Assembly: GCA_963377175.1 (NCBI GenBank)
Contig: CAUJNA010000480.1
Span: forward strand, 589,364 to 653,363
DNA: 64,000 nt
From: Effrenium voratum
Lineage: Eukaryota; Sar; Dinophyceae; Suessiales; Symbiodiniaceae
Direction: 5' to 3'
In this document: positions 1 through 12,838 of the stretch, in pieces
How the letters are laid out: every line of letters starts with the position of its first letter
How positions within the stretch are numbered: position 1 is the stretch's first letter
Position numbers and translations under genes: made by a program
The notes under the pieces: generated by a model
Told to the model about the DNA's origin: nothing
The model's input: only the letters and a program-made list of their open reading frames with translations
Database searches by the model: none

Positions 1-59
1 ACGCCCCCTTTGGGTTCCAGGTTAATTTGCAGAGGACATCAATGATCTCGCCAGGGCAC

Positions 60-3000
60 CAGGTCCCTTGTGGTGAAGCGGTCCACCTCGTCGCTCATGC
101 GCTCCACGATCATGTCCACCAACTGGCGGTCGAAGACTCCCCACTTCCGAAAGGCCTCTAAAAGCATCGCGCAGTGGCCGGGCTCCAAATCCTCCATGAG
201 CTTGATGGCCTCGTTCCTCAGATCTTAGCTCCACTACCCCCTGTGTAGCAGAGGTACGTATTCCAGTTTCTCTTTGGGTTGTTGCTTGGGCGCAGAGGAA
301 GCCAAATCAAATGTGCAGTCAGTGTGGAATGAGTTTCACAGAGCTACAGCAGTCGCTCTTTTGAACCTCCAGCTACTTAGACACATGTCATGTGTCACAA
401 GTTGTTGGTTCTGACACCTGCCAGTCCCCTGACATGTCCGAATTCAATCTCAAAATCCTCAAGCATGTCGTCTTGAGCATCAAAACTTAAATGTCTACAT
501 GATTCAACATATTGTGCTTTCATCTGCTTGAACTGGCAATGCCGCTTAGCGTAACGCCTCGGGCAAACACGGCAAGCGTGCTACTAACACCTGTCGAGCC
601 TGAGTCTGTATCTATTTCATGAGTTTGTTTGCCCTGTTGTCAATTTCAGGGATCCCACAGGTTGTCTCGACCGAGCACATTGTGCATCTCGGCCTGTATC
701 GCAATCGCACCCACCAACTTGATCTGGCCAGGTAAGCAAAACTACGGGTGGCGTCTAACAAAACCATGGGCGACGTGAATTCAGCCCCACTGCACAATTT
801 GTGCACATGGGCATTCGTTCTCTTTGAGGGTCGCCGCAGTTCTTAGCGACGTGGCTTTCACAGGGGTACCCATTTTGGGCAGCTTCCCCTTTGCTCCCCT
901 TAACAGCTTCGAAGCAACCCCAAGGGTCCAAATGGTATCAATTCCCAGATGGCTATAACTACCCTCAAATCGTGGCAATATACACACAATTCAAGCGCCA
1001 ACCACCAAATGACGGCGAGCGTCCGGATGAACTCCACTGTGGGCACATCGCGGACCCCTCGCATGGACAAGGCCATGGCCACGTTGGCCAGGTTCCGCGG
1101 GCTGAAGGTGTCCTGGCTGACGAGCCGGGGGGGGGGGGGGGTGGTCGGGCTGGAAGCAGCAAAACCTTGCGCAGGTGCATGGTGCGTGCGACACACGTAG
1201 AAGGAACACATCCATGATGCCTACTGCACATGTCAGTGGAGGGTATGTTCGTGATATTCGTTTAAATGCCAATCGTACCATATGAAGCTCCAAGCCAATT
1301 CGCAAGGATTTGATTATTTCTTGAACAGTGGCAACAGCAGGGCCATGAAGCCCAGTGTTCACCCCGCAGCTGCCCTGTGGGCATTCCGCTCCTCGCGCTG
1401 GCGCACCACCTCGGCGAGGCGCTGCGCCAAGTCCGAGAGCTCCGGCGTGGAGCTGCGAAACCTCCGGATGGACCGGCGGGTTGAATACCATGCGGCGATT
1501 CGTTGAGAGAAAAGCAAAAACTTCTGGGCTTTGGGGTGCATCCAGCTGCGTCGCAGCCACAAAAGCCGCCCTCGCCTGGCAAGCCCAACGCGCAAATAAC
1601 AACTCAACACTCAAGGGTCATGAAAAGAGTTGGCAAAACATTGCAACTTCAAAATAGCCCTCCCACATTCTCTCTCTTTTGTTTTGAGGGTACCCTTTTC
1701 AGGTTGATATAAAGCCAAAAGGCACACCACCCATTCGGGGTGTTCCGATTTTGCCACCCATTGCCCTTGGGGCCGGGACCTGGCAGAGGCATCCGCGATC
1801 TTCGAGAGCATCGTGGCGTCGCAGTCGGACAAGCGACTGGCCAAGGTGCCTTGCTTCGACCGGACCTCTGAGCTGCTTTGGAATCCATGAACCCGCAGGT
1901 GAAAAGGGCCCCTTTGGATCTCTTTGGACTTCTGGTATGAACAGGAGACGGATATGATGCTTTCTTTTGGCTGTCATTCTGCAATGCCACAGATGCCCTG
2001 CGGAATTTGCATTGCCAACTGCCGTTCGGGGCCCGAAACGGGTTCCGGTTCCCAGGCCAGCGGTGCGGGCCTTAAACAAATAAACATAGAAACAAAAGCA
2101 TCCTGACCGTTGGTCAAACACAATTCATCGAACCTCCCCCGAACTTCCAGAAAAGAAAAAACGCAGAAGAACATAAAAACACTCCAGGGCCCCGAATTCA
2201 TAGCTAACACGTGTTGAGACAGCGTTGGCCAGCCAACCCTGGCCATCCGCTTGCGGCTCTGGGCGCTAAGTATCAAGTGGAACTTCTCATCCTGCAGCGT
2301 CTCCGCGTGCTTCGCCGAGAAACGGCCCAAAGACCTGAGAGCCGCCTCAAAGGTCCTCGCCATAGCCCTACGTTGGAAACACGGGGGCGTGAATGGCCTG
2401 TCAATGGGCAAAGTTCTGCGAAAGCTTCGCAACCACGGAGACGACAGAGAGAGAGAGAGACACAGAGATAGCGAGAGAGAGAGAGGGAGAGAATGAGAGA
2501 GAGAATGAGACAAAGAATGAGAGAGAATGAGAGAATGAGAGAGAATGAGAGAATGAGAGAGAATGAGAGGGAGAGCGAGAATAAGAGAGAATGAGAGAGC
2601 GAACAAAATGTTGAGTGCGAAACAGTTGGGATAAAGAGAGTACTGTGAGCGTTGAGAGCACTTTTTTGCATGCCGTGTGGCTGTGGAAAGTCTGGATTGT
2701 CACAAAGCCTCACCATGTAGTTACCCAAGACGGGTCGAGAAGTTTTTGGAGAGCCCACCCTACCCGGGCACACACGCACACACACACACACACACGCACC
2801 ACCCACACACACACACCCACCCCCACACCTCCACACCTCCACACCTCCACACCCGCACCCGCACACCCACACACCCACGCACCCACGCACCCATGCACCG
2901 ACGCCCGCACTCCGCAGGCCTGCCCGCGCGCACGCACGCACGCACCTTCCTACCTTCCTCCCTCCCTGGCACGTTCATACAGCATACCGAGTAAAGTGTG

Positions 3001-3651
3001 TCAAGTACCCTTTTCGGGTTAAGTCGTGCGCACGTGCCTCGAGTTCACAACTGTACCTTCGCGCATCGAGTTCGCAGCTGGCACGGAGGAAGCGACGAGA
3101 GAGACAGAGAGAGATGTGTGTCTGTGCTTGTGTGTGTGTGTGTTTCTTTAACCATGTGAATGATTCGGCGCGGCTTTGCATGCACTCTTCGTCTTTCTCG
3201 CTCGCGCGTGCAAATGATAGCTCTCGTCACGCATCATGAAGCCAATATGGCAAATTGCAACGACTCGGCATGCCCAAGCTGGTGTGCTCTGCAAACAAGC
3301 GCAGCACAACTAACCAGTGCTTCACGTGCTTGCGGAACACACTGCACGCGGGCGCATTCACCCACAGATCAGTCCTTAAGTCGGAATCCTTGTTCTTATC
3401 CTTAGTTGCTCAGCCGTGGTCCACGGGCAAACAGCTGGAAGTGCAAGTCCGAATGTGGCCCAAAACCAATGATTGCCAGATGGCCCCCCTTGGCTAGGGA
3501 CAAAAAGAAGGCCACACAAACACAGACACAGACACAGACACAGACACAGACACAGACACAGACACAGACACAGACACAGACACAGACACAGACACAGACA
3601 CAGACACAGACACAGACACAGACACAGACACAGACACAGACACAGACACAG

Positions 3652-3735
<84 letters not shown>

Positions 3736-5623
3736 CTTTCAGTTGAACACTACCGAAATCCAAGGGACAACCACCACTGAAAAGCTGGCCAAAGGCCGAA
3801 TTGAAACGGAAGGCCAAATGGTAACCGCCTGGAAACCCTCCTCAGGAAGGACCTAAACCTTTAAGCCGGTCCCTTGCAAAGAAGGACACCTAGAATTGGC
3901 GAGTCATAAACAATTCCGCTTTCATTCCTGGGAATCTGCGCTAATCCCCCAAATGGTTTGGCCTCAAACGGACACCACGAGAGTCCAAAGACTTAAATGG
4001 ACAAGGGGAAACCGATTCTGCAAACACTAATTCAATGAGGGGTCTGAAAAAGTGGCATTGGTTTTCGTGTAGGTAAAATCAACAGCTGCAAACGTGAAAC
4101 AATTGTAACCGTCTCTTTCTCGCTATCTCCCTCTCTCTGTCATACATAGGCGTCGGATGCCGCAGGTACCTTCAGCAACAAGAAAGCAGTTGTGCGGCAA
4201 AGGAGAAATACGCAGAGCAAGCAAACTGCTTTGGTGCGGCCAAACTGCGCGTCATGAAGTTGCAACAGTCTTCGGCCAATGGTATCTTCAATGAATAAAA
4301 CAGTCACAAGCAATCATTTTCACATGTGTCACCTTCCCGGGCTGCGTCACTGTTTATAGACGTCTGTAGTGTTTGCATAAGTCTGCTGCGTTCACTCACT
4401 GGTTTGTCATTTGTTGTTGGTTGTTGCCACTTTCGGCTTCCAAACCTGCACTGCAAAGAGTCGACATGTTTCCCTGTACTCATTGGGATTGGTGCCAGGA
4501 ACTTCAAACAAGGCCGATCACCAAAAAAGGCAAACAAACAAAAAGACGACAAATAAACAATCAACAAACAAAGACACCAACAAGCAAAGGGCGCCGAACA
4601 GCCGAGGCGCCATGAAGTCCAAGATCTCCTTTGGATCTTCGAATGTCTGCACGGATACCGTGCGGTCAATACTGTCCAGGTACCATCTGGTGCTCAAAGC
4701 GCCCCACCTAACGGAAAAAAAAAGAAAATAAAAAACTGTGGGACTTGGGGTTCCCTAGAGGTAAACATATCTGACCGACAGTTGCAAAAAGCCAAACACT
4801 AAATACGCTATGGGACTAGCAACATGGAGGTGTCGTAGCGGGAAAGGCTATAATCTTCGGTGTATGCATATATGCTTGGCTTCCACTTGATTAAATAGCT
4901 CCCCGAGAACAAACCGAGGCGCGTCCCTGATTTCGGGCAACACAATGTGCATTAACGTCAACACTACATTCATTAATTACTGCCGCAAATCCTGGAACAT
5001 CACGGTGTTTTGGTTTCCCAGTCTGCAATCATTGGTTGCCCATAGGGGCAAACGTGCCACACAGGAAGCCCCACTATGTGGCGGTTTGCCGGAGGAGGAG
5101 AAAAGGACTACCCTGAATTGATTTTCTGAGTGCCTGCCACTCTTGGAAGCTCGGGTAAGGACAACTCCGTGACTCATAAACTTCCTCTCTTGGCGGATTT
5201 GCCTGGAATCAAGACATCTCCACGATTGGAACATGTCCCCAGGTTTATTTTTGCGGTTGGCCGTTCTTCGGTGGAAACTCGACTAAACGAAAAGAACCTG
5301 GCCCCTGCAAAGCAGTTGGCTTCTCCAAAGAAACTTCAAGAACAGCGCTAGCACATTTCAAGCAGGCGCTTCAAACAAATTGTTGGGTCTTCCTTGAACA
5401 GTTCCCTGGTTGCCTGAATTGAGCGGCACCCAAGCGACCCCGTACCATTTGGACATTCTTGCGTTTGGGTGGCAAGACCTCCCTCGAAATTGGCGGTCAA
5501 ATCTGTTTCAGTCAGGATTTCCAGAATACCCAGTGCCACCCACCCCCGCGCGCGCGCGACACGACCACCACCAGGCCTCGGGGCCAGCCGCGTCAGCACG
5601 CGGGGCCGAAAGAGAACCGCCAT
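60..5623 (-). CDS. Helical-repeat (RAP/FASTK/heptatricopeptide-like) protein, 3' end beyond window
   Basis: Seven exons can be joined in one open frame: 5577-5623, about 4582-4692, 2267-2355, 1780-1849, 1363-1461, 1006-1116 and 60-216. The downstream exons lie left of the window. Every junction keeps phase. Donors are GC (5' exon), GT, GC (2266-2265), then GT. The first exon starts MAVLFRPRVLTRLAPR, an arginine-rich, acid-free N-terminus like an organelle presequence. Later exons carry degenerate helical repeats with FSPRNLANVAMALSMRGV and MLLEAFRKWGVFDRQL, the style seen in RAP, FASTK and heptatricopeptide proteins of alveolates. Such proteins generally bind organellar RNA; that role is inferred here from the repeat type only. 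The exon at about 4.6 kb (YLDSIDRTVSVQTFEDPKEI) is joined by phase compatibility alone, so a split into two genes is possible. The 2.2-kb intron between exons 2 and 3 holds three simple-repeat blocks. Confidence 0.6.
2441..2606 (+). repeat. GA-rich microsatellite block
   Basis: About 165 bp of (GA)n mixed with GAGAGAAT-type units, lying in the intron between the exons at about 4.6 kb and 2.3 kb of the minus-strand gene. Read on the minus strand it is a long pyrimidine tract some 90 bases upstream of the 2355 acceptor. Confidence 0.9.
2768..2945 (+). repeat. CA-rich cryptic repeat
   Basis: CA dinucleotides degenerating into CACC, CCACACCT and CGCACG units, about 180 bp. It is intronic in the minus-strand helical-repeat gene. 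The long threonine/histidine or valine/cysteine open frames it creates are artefacts. Confidence 0.85.
3521..3734 (+). repeat. (CAGACA)n followed by (CA)n
   Basis: About 22 perfect head-to-tail hexamers CAGACA (3521-3653) run straight into a CA dinucleotide tract (3654-3734) with a few interruptions. Six is a multiple of three, so all frames stay open. Intronic in the minus-strand gene. Confidence 0.95.
5577..5623 (-). CDS. First coding exon of the helical-repeat gene
   Basis: ATG at 5623-5621 followed by 15 codons with mostly G or C at the third position, ending in a GC donor at 5576-5575. The encoded MAVLFRPRVLTRLAPR has five arginines and no acidic residue, as in mitochondrial presequences. 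Two bases upstream of the ATG stands TTGGCTCAAG, identical to the last ten bases of the dinoflagellate spliced leader. The next exon (4692 or 4686 downward) starts with a one-base split codon that fits this phase-2 end. The start choice rests on the leader-like motif and the presequence character. Confidence 0.5.
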
Positions 5624-8584
5624 GGCTTGAGCCAATGCCTTGCCGGCACCCTGAGCCCGGGCCTAGCTGAATGGCTTGGTGTCTCAAATGTGGCTTCCTT
5701 GGTTGACCTTCTCAATTTGCACATGCAAAGGTCGATCCAGCAATTGAGCCGCACTTGATGCCTCAAAAAGTGGCCCAGGGCCTAGGGCCCCTCCAAGCTG
5801 TTGGCTTCTGGTCTGCTTCTAGCCCCATTCAAACGAACCCGCCTGATGCCATTCCACGCACGACACTTTTAAAGGCGCCCACCGAAACATCCAAATGCAA
5901 CCGCCTGGTTTAGGTTCAAGGATGAGGCAAACCTGTGTGTATGCCAATGTCATTTTTGAAAGGCTGACTCTGCGCTTCTGTATGCGGATCCATGGCTTGT
6001 TGGACCCCTTCGGGGGCTGGCTTGCCCCCGAATGAACTATATATCATTGTGTTTACAAGCCCTTTTTAGCTCACGCTGTGGAAAAGGGCGCGAGGGAACT
6101 TGCGCATGAACATGTTTCGAGGCCGCGCTCGGACACGTGGAGGGCATGCATCCATTTCATGTTCCACAAACGTGCGCACGCAATGTCCAAGCACATCGTC
6201 GAAGTCCAATGATCATGCCCCACAATTTCGCGCATGCACATTCCTGGATGCCAGACTGCCTAGCTGACTGCCGAATGAAGTCTTTGCAGCCAAAGCCAAA
6301 GAACCAGGACCCGTTTGACTCTACGTACGCCTTCCAGTGGATTTAGCATGAAGCCAACCGGGTGGCTCGCTTGATCTGCGGCTCGGTGCCCGTGAGGGGT
6401 TCCAAACTCTCCTGCGACCATGAGCTAGGTATAGATTCATCATTCAACAGTTGAATTTCGGAAAGCCACGCCTCTAGTCATGTTATCAGCTTCATTCACA
6501 AGCTGAAGAGTTTCGCATCTTGCATCGAACCGACATGTCCGAACCATGTCCAGCACAAACACACAGGGACACACAGAGACACACACACACACAGATGCAC
6601 CCACACACACACACAAAATGCGCTTGCATGGGCACGCGTTGCCTTCTCCATGACACTATGTAGTAGCATCACGTGTCACGTGTCAGGTGAGCCTGTGTCA
6701 AGTGTCCTGACACCCTGATGCGATCCGCCGCAGGCCCAGCCTGCTGCCCATGACCTTGTCCACCATTCAAGAAGTAATTCCTGAAAACTGCGGCTGCCTG
6801 GCGCAACCAGCGCGGTGCACCCAATCTATGGCCCCCTCCCCCCTCCCAAGGTTCCAGCGTTTCACTTACTGGTACCTGCTAGCTAGCCGTGCGAACCTTC
6901 AAACCTTTTGAGAATCTGCCCTTCGCGATGTTGGCCATACATCCTTGGCCACGCAACTCAACGGAACTTGCTGGGAGTGCAGAGTCTCAAGCAGACGACG
7001 CCAAAGCCAAACCTCAATCACCAGCTGGCTTCTTGTGTACATATGAAAAGCCGTCAAAGAGTTGGCTTGCGTTTGGCTTCCTCATGAACAAAAACAACTC
7101 ATGAGAATGCGTGCAACATCCTGCAACTGCACCAGCCGGAAGCTGCTCAAATCGCCGGACTTTCTGGACATGCCATCGAAGAAACCTCAGCGACAGCAGC
7201 AGCAGTCGCCCAAAGCTGGGCAACCGGAGGTGAGGGAGAGAGCGCGACACAATCATGCACGGAAAGGCTTAAAGCGCGACAGCAAAGAAAAGAGCAACCG
7301 CATCAGCCAATTCCTCTCCCTTTGCATAGAAAATTGCCGAAATCACTGCTTGATGCTGCAAATGCCAACTGACAGTCCGACATCTATGTATGTGAAGCAA
7401 CGGCTGCAGTAGCTCTGTGGGGAACCCCTGGACCGCAAGCGTGCGACTCGTGTGAAAAAAAGGCAGTGACTTCTTACATCGGCAGTCAACCAGAAGCTTG
7501 GTCAGAGTCAGATCCATAATTAACTTGCCACAGCCGCTGAAGGCAACCCAACAAAATCATCATCACAAGATTTGCGAGGGTTGCTCTGATAACCTTCTTA
7601 ACGAAGACAAACTGGCCAGTGGCGCCCCTCCCATGCATCACAGTTTGCTAGAAACCAGTAACTGGGGAAGGGCCTGGAAAGGAAAGATACTATTTTGGGG
7701 TCATGGCGCAAAATTGACCGAAGCAAGTGGTCATGTCAGTGCTGGGCAAGTGCACGGTCCAAAAGGCCGGAACTGCCCGGTTGGGTGAAAGCATATGGCA
7801 CAGATTCCCAATGACGCGTCATCCCGCTCACTTCCACACCTAAACTGCACAACACACGGGTGAAACAACAGCCAGTTTGCTTGGAAGACTTTTGCACAAA
7901 TAGATGGCACTGATGATCATTAGTGTGCTATCCCAAAAGGGACATTCTTTCGAACCAGCGCCGTGCATGTTCAACTTCACTGATCAATCATCTGACACCC
8001 ACAGAGTGCTGAGACTGCGGCCGCGCCCTGGGTGGCCATGTCGGCATATCCTGAATGCACGGGGATACTTCCGGCTTGAGTATCTGAGAATTGGAGACAA
8101 AGCCCTTTCGAGCCAAGCCATTCGCGCCAGTCTCCGATCAAGGTTGCCGGAGAAACCTTGAAAACAGGATGCCACGTTCCATGTTCCATCGCAACGGCTT
8201 CCTGCGCAAGTTGTGCATTCATCTGCGCGACCTAGTAGAAATCGCAACTTCAACCCGAACCATACAGGAGCACACAAGTACGGGGCATACGTCTAGGTGC
8301 AGTTGATCCAGCCATGGCAGCTCCAGCCAGCCCGTCCTGTGATGCCATCCTCTGGCTGACTGCCCGGCTCCTTGGCACGAGGCCTGTTCAATGTGGGTCT
8401 TGCACACAGGCAGCTGTCATCGAATGATGGGTCGACTTATGGAGACCCAACAATCAATCTTGTGGACAACCCCCAGCAGATTATGCAAGAAAAAACTAGC
8501 AGCTAGCCGGGATGACTTGTGCCCACGAAATGTTTCTTTTTTGGTGGCACGCCTTCTAACACACATACATGCAGACACCCGACC
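5624..8584. other. Stretch without a recognised gene
   Basis: Upstream flank of the helical-repeat gene. I found no exon with high third-position GC and flanking splice signals on either strand. A short CA-rich tract lies at about 6556-6616. Open frames of 60-116 codons here lack any recognisable family feature. Confidence 0.5.
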
Positions 8585-8908
8585 CTGGACAGACAGACAG
8601 ACAGACAGGCCCATCAACCAAATCAATTAGTCAAACAACCAATCAACCAATCAACTCAATCATTCAATCATTCAATCAACCAACCAAAAACTAATCCGTC
8701 AATCCATCCAGCCACCCATCCATCCGTCGATCGATAGATCGATCTATCGATCAATCAACTAATCAACCGATCAAATCAATTCAAATCAAATCAATCCAAT
8801 CAATCCAATCAATCCAATCAATCCAATCAATCCAATCAATCCAATCAATCCAATCAATCCATCAATCCATCAATCCATCAATCCATCAATCCATCCATCC
8901 ATCCATCC

Positions 8909-8944
<36 letters not shown>

Positions 8945-9806
8945 CATCAATCAACCAATCACGCAATCAAGCAATCAATCAACCAATCAAATCGAGAAAT
9001 CAATCAAATCAAACAAATCAATGAAATCAATCAAATCAAATAAATTAAATCAATCAAATCTAATCTAATCAAATCAATCAATCCAATCCAATCAACCAAT
9101 CAATGAATCAATCAAATCAAACAAATCAAACAATTCCATCCAATCAATGAAATCAATCAATCCATCAATCAATCAATCCATCAAACAATCAATCAATCCA
9201 TCAAACAATCAATCAATCGATCAAACAATCAAACAATCAATCAATCAACCAGTCAGTCAATCAATCATTCAATCAATCAAATCGAACAGCCAATCAACGA
9301 AGCAATGCACCAATGAACGAACCAATCAATCCCATCGAATCAAAATAAAGAAAAACAATCCAGGCAGCCAGCCAATCAATCAATCAACCAATCAAACCAA
9401 ACCAGCCGAGCAAGCAATCAAATCAAACCAGCCAACACACAGTCATCAATTAACTAATTACACCGACGCACCAATCAATCAAAGCGTACCCAGTCAACAA
9501 ATCAATCAATCAAACAACCAATCAATCCAACCCAGTTCAATCCACCAGCCAACCAATCACTCAATCACCCAGTTAACCAACCAATTAACCGATCAACCAG
9601 TCAATCAACCAAAATATCAAACCAAGCCAAGTCAAGTCAAACCAAATCCGATCAACCAACCAAACAAGCAAGCAAAAAACGAACAAGCAAGCAAACCAAC
9701 AGATAAACAAACAGCACAAAGGGAAACAAACAAACAAACACACGGGCAAAACACACAACCAAGAAAGCAAGCAAGCACGCGAGCAAGCCAGCCAGCCAGC
9801 CAGCAA
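8585..9806 (+). repeat. Degenerate ATCA/CAAT tetranucleotide field grading into AAAC/AAGC repeats
   Basis: Starts with (GACA)n and becomes nearly continuous ATCA, AATC and CCATCAAT-type units to about 9620. It then grades into AAAC, AAGC and CAGC units up to 9806. The 221-codon plus-strand frame (9147-9812), rich in Ser, Asn and Gln, is a by-product. The same AAGC/CAGC repeat resumes at 10762, so the element at 9807-10761 appears to have been inserted into one repeat field. Confidence 0.9.
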
Positions 9807-10761
9807 TCATAGGTTAGTTAACCCCCCCCCCGTATCCCCCCCCCCAAATGTCAAAATCTCAGTAAGACTCACCGAGTGTTGCTGAGCACTACTGAGCCCA
9901 GCAAGGATTTGGCATGTGTTGGGGGGGGGCGTTGCTTTCAATTTTGCATTGCTAAGCTGAATTGTTGAAGCTTGCCCTGGGCTCAAAGCGTCATTGCGTG
10001 CTACTAAATAGTTACTGAGCCTGGATCGCCCATGTGCTGTGTTCTTGGGGTTGAGAGGTCCTGGGTGCTACTGAGTGCTACTGAGTGTGTATACTGATCC
10101 GGGATTCCCAAAATGTGCTGTTTTGGGTTGTGATTGAGTGTTCCTGAGTGTTACTGAGTGCTACTGAGTGCTTACTGAGCCGGGATTTGAAAAATGTGCT
10201 GTTTTAGGTTGTGATTGAGTGCTACTGAGTGTTACTGAGTGTTACTGAGTGCTACTGAGTGTTACTGAGTGCTGCTGAGTGCTGCTGAGTGCTGCTGAGT
10301 GCCTTTTGTCTGCTACTGAGTGCTTTCTGAACGCTAGTGAGCGCTTGCTGATTGCTATTGAGTGCCTTTGAGTGCTACTAGGTCTGCATCCGCTGATGTT
10401 CAATTCCCAGGTGTTCAGTGCGCGGCGCAGTTGCAGCACAAATGACCGCTAAGAAAATGACAGCACACATAGGGATCATTACGGTTCCTACTACTCAGCA
10501 AGACTCAGTAGCACTCATGATCAATTTTGAGTGGTGGCTATGTCTTACTGAGAGCTGCTGAGCCTTGCTAGCACTCGAAGCAAAACACATGATTGAGCCT
10601 TACTAAGCCTTACTAAGCCTTACTAAGGCCTACTAAGGCCTACTAAGCCCTACTAAGCCCAAGATTCAAAATGAAAATGTTTCTTCATTGTTGGACCAGA
10701 TGCCACTCAAAATCACATTTGAGGGGGGGGGGATACGGAGGGGGGGTTAACTAACCTATGA
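9807..10761. mobile_element. 955-bp non-autonomous element with long terminal inverted repeats
   Basis: The left end (9807-9850) and right end (10716-10761) are near-perfect inverted copies. Both read TCATAGGTTAGTTAAC, then a C run, CGTATC, a second C run and AAATG. The interior has no coding capacity. It consists of 10-bp units of the CTACTGAGTG type, a roughly 82-bp higher-order unit containing TGTGCTGTTTT (three copies near 10010, 10091 and 10173) and a CCTTACTAAG-type block (10594-10660). AAGCAAGCCAGCCAGC-type sequence occurs on both sides, but the flanks are simple repeat, so a target duplication cannot be proven. It could be a foldback transposon or an element of unknown class. Confidence 0.7.
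9860..10420 (+). repeat. Internal CTACTGAGTG minisatellite
   Basis: Ten-base units (CTACTGAGTG, TTACTGAGTG, CTGCTGAGTG) occur singly and in runs of up to about ten inside the inverted-repeat element. The densest run is at 10217-10303. Three copies of a longer unit embed GGGATT, TGTGCTGTTTT and GTGATTGAGTG. Confidence 0.8.
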
Positions 10762-11030
10762 AGCAAGCCAGCCAGCAAGCAAGAAAGCAAACACACCTAC
10801 AAACAAACCAGCAAAGCATATCAACTCAACCGCACAAACACAAACAAACAAACAAACAAACAAAAAACAAACAAGCAAAAACAGCACGACAAACAGGCAG
10901 GCAGGCAAGCAAGCAGCAGGCAGGCAGACGAACAAACAACAAAAACAAACAAGAGAGCGAGCAAACAGAAACAAACAAAAACAGGCAAGCAAGCAAGCAA
11001 GAACACAAACAAACCACACACACACACAAC
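10762..11030 (+). repeat. AAAC/AAGC/CAGG simple-repeat field
   Basis: Continuation of the repeat type found left of the inverted-repeat element: CAAA, AAGC, CAGG and finally CACA units. No exon is seen. Confidence 0.85.
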
Positions 11031-11678
11031 ACACACGCTGTCACGCTCAGGTTTTGCCAGCGAAGACCAACCGCAAGCATCTGAAGAAGGCACAACGGTC
11101 TGTCTGAATGCGTTCCTCGTAACACTGATTTCCTAGCGCATCCCGCTCCTGCAGCTGAAGGCAGTTGTAAAGTGAGGCCACCTGGGAACATGTGCTCGGC
11201 TGGCCAGCACGATTAGTGCTATGCCACCTCTTTCAGCAATCGGACACTGTATGGCTGCAGCACCTGCCCCAAAGCAAGTGCAAGCAATCAAAGGCACCCA
11301 GTAGAAACCCTCCCCACTCCCACACGCAATAGCAGGCGAATCGCAGGCTTCCCGCCCAAAAGCTCAAGCCTAGCCGAGCCTGGAAAACCGCCCCAGCATT
11401 CTGCGGGTCGGCCATCCTCAGCATGGAAGCTCTGGAGTGGAAAGAAGACGTAGATGGCATGGCCATGCAAAAACCAAAGGTGCGAAAAGGCTCCAGGATC
11501 CCTAGAAGTTCACCTTCTGAGTGTGGAAAGGAAAAGGCACACTTTTTACCACTAAAATAGTCCTCCCACAATATTCCACCCACAAGCTGAGCCAGCACAC
11601 CATTACAGCAGCCAGGGCCAGGCAAGCAGCGCAAGGCCAGCATTTTGCTCGTTGGGCCGAAGCCCACGTAAACACCGC

Positions 11679-12521
11679 AAGAATGACATTGACGATCAAA
11701 CTTGGGGGATAGCGTGGTTTGCAACTAGCAAACAGCGCACCTCCGCTAAGCGTCTCGGGTAGCGCCTTTGCCCCGTCCGGAAGGATGGTCAGGAGGGCTG
11801 GCGAACTGATGCGTGGAGCAATGCCTGAAACATGGTCTCGTCTTTCAATGCAGCACAGGGCGCGCAACAACGGTTGCTGGCAAAAGCCTGCCTCTTGCAT
11901 TTCTGAGCAAGGGCCTAATGGGCACAGCTACGCACGCACGACAGAGCACCCCAGCAGAACACCAACAGCATGCAATAAGCACGTCAACAAGGTGAAGGAC
12001 GAGCAGATACCCCGTAGGGCGCGCTACTGCAGGCCAGGCGCCATTCCAGCACAACACGTGAAAGCTTCTGAACAAGCTCAAACAAACATTTTCCCGATAG
12101 AAACTGATGTGAGAAGCGCATCTCCAGTTGGAGATATTCGTTGTCACACTGAAAACAATAAATACTACCTTCTTTGGCCATGGTCGGAAGGCCGAGAGGG
12201 TATGACTTTGCCAGCGGCGGCGTACCACACAATGTTTCAAGAAAAAATGGTTTCTTTTTTTCGCGTGAAGACTGCTTTGCAGCCAAGTTCTTGAACATTG
12301 ACTTGTGAACATCTTGTTGCCCGCTTAGAGGATCATTTGCATAGAGATTCGCAACTTGTTTTGAACAAAGCTTGGAGCCTGTCTGCAAGCTCAAAAGCCG
12401 ACAGCACCGTAAGATACCGTAAGCTTCCCAACCAGTCCGCTCGGCCAGTGCGGGGCGGGCTCTTGTCCGCTTAACTTGAGGTCGAAAGACAGTCGGTGCA
12501 TTCGGAGAGATATGGCCGTTG
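11679..12521. repeat. Dispersed repeat family R1, copy 1
   Basis: Collinear with 48512-49190 from the shared left end AAGAATGACATTGACGATC to the shared right end containing GTGCATTCGGAGAGATATGG. Shared landmarks in between are CCGCTAAGCGTC, GGAGCAA-GCCTGAAA and CACGTGAAAGCTTCTGA. The right 120 bp also occurs at 24318-24437. Open frames of 121-191 codons inside it are not conserved as proteins between copies, so I read this as a non-coding mobile or repetitive element, not a gene. Confidence 0.75.
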
Positions 12522-12838
12522 GCAATTTCAAACAACTGTTTCGTTGCCAGTCCCCTCGCTGTTTAACAGATCTGGAATGTGACAGCACCGGAGACACAAA
12601 TGAGAATGGACATGTTCAGGAAGGGAGGGGCCCCACTGAAACCACCAGTTCCAAGGTCACGTCCAAGGGGTCGAATCTGGGGGAAACTGACTTTGACCTA
12701 CCTAAACAACTTGGCCAGGCTTCGGCCCCAATCACAAAAATAATGATGGTTAAACAAAGTCAACTGGACAAAACTCAAAGGGGCAAAAGCGCAAAAAGTT
12801 TTTTGATTCTGGCAATGACATCAGCCTGGGGGGCCCAC

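Noticed and set aside
3376..3856. Cysteine-valine, serine-valine and threonine-histidine proteins
   Set aside because: Translation of the (CAGACA)n and (CA)n tract inside an intron.
9147..9812. 221-codon Ser/Asn/Gln-rich plus-strand frame
   Set aside because: Translation of the ATCA tetranucleotide field.
11719..12294. 191-codon plus-strand frame
   Set aside because: Lies wholly in dispersed repeat R1; the frame is not kept in the copy at 48.5 kb.
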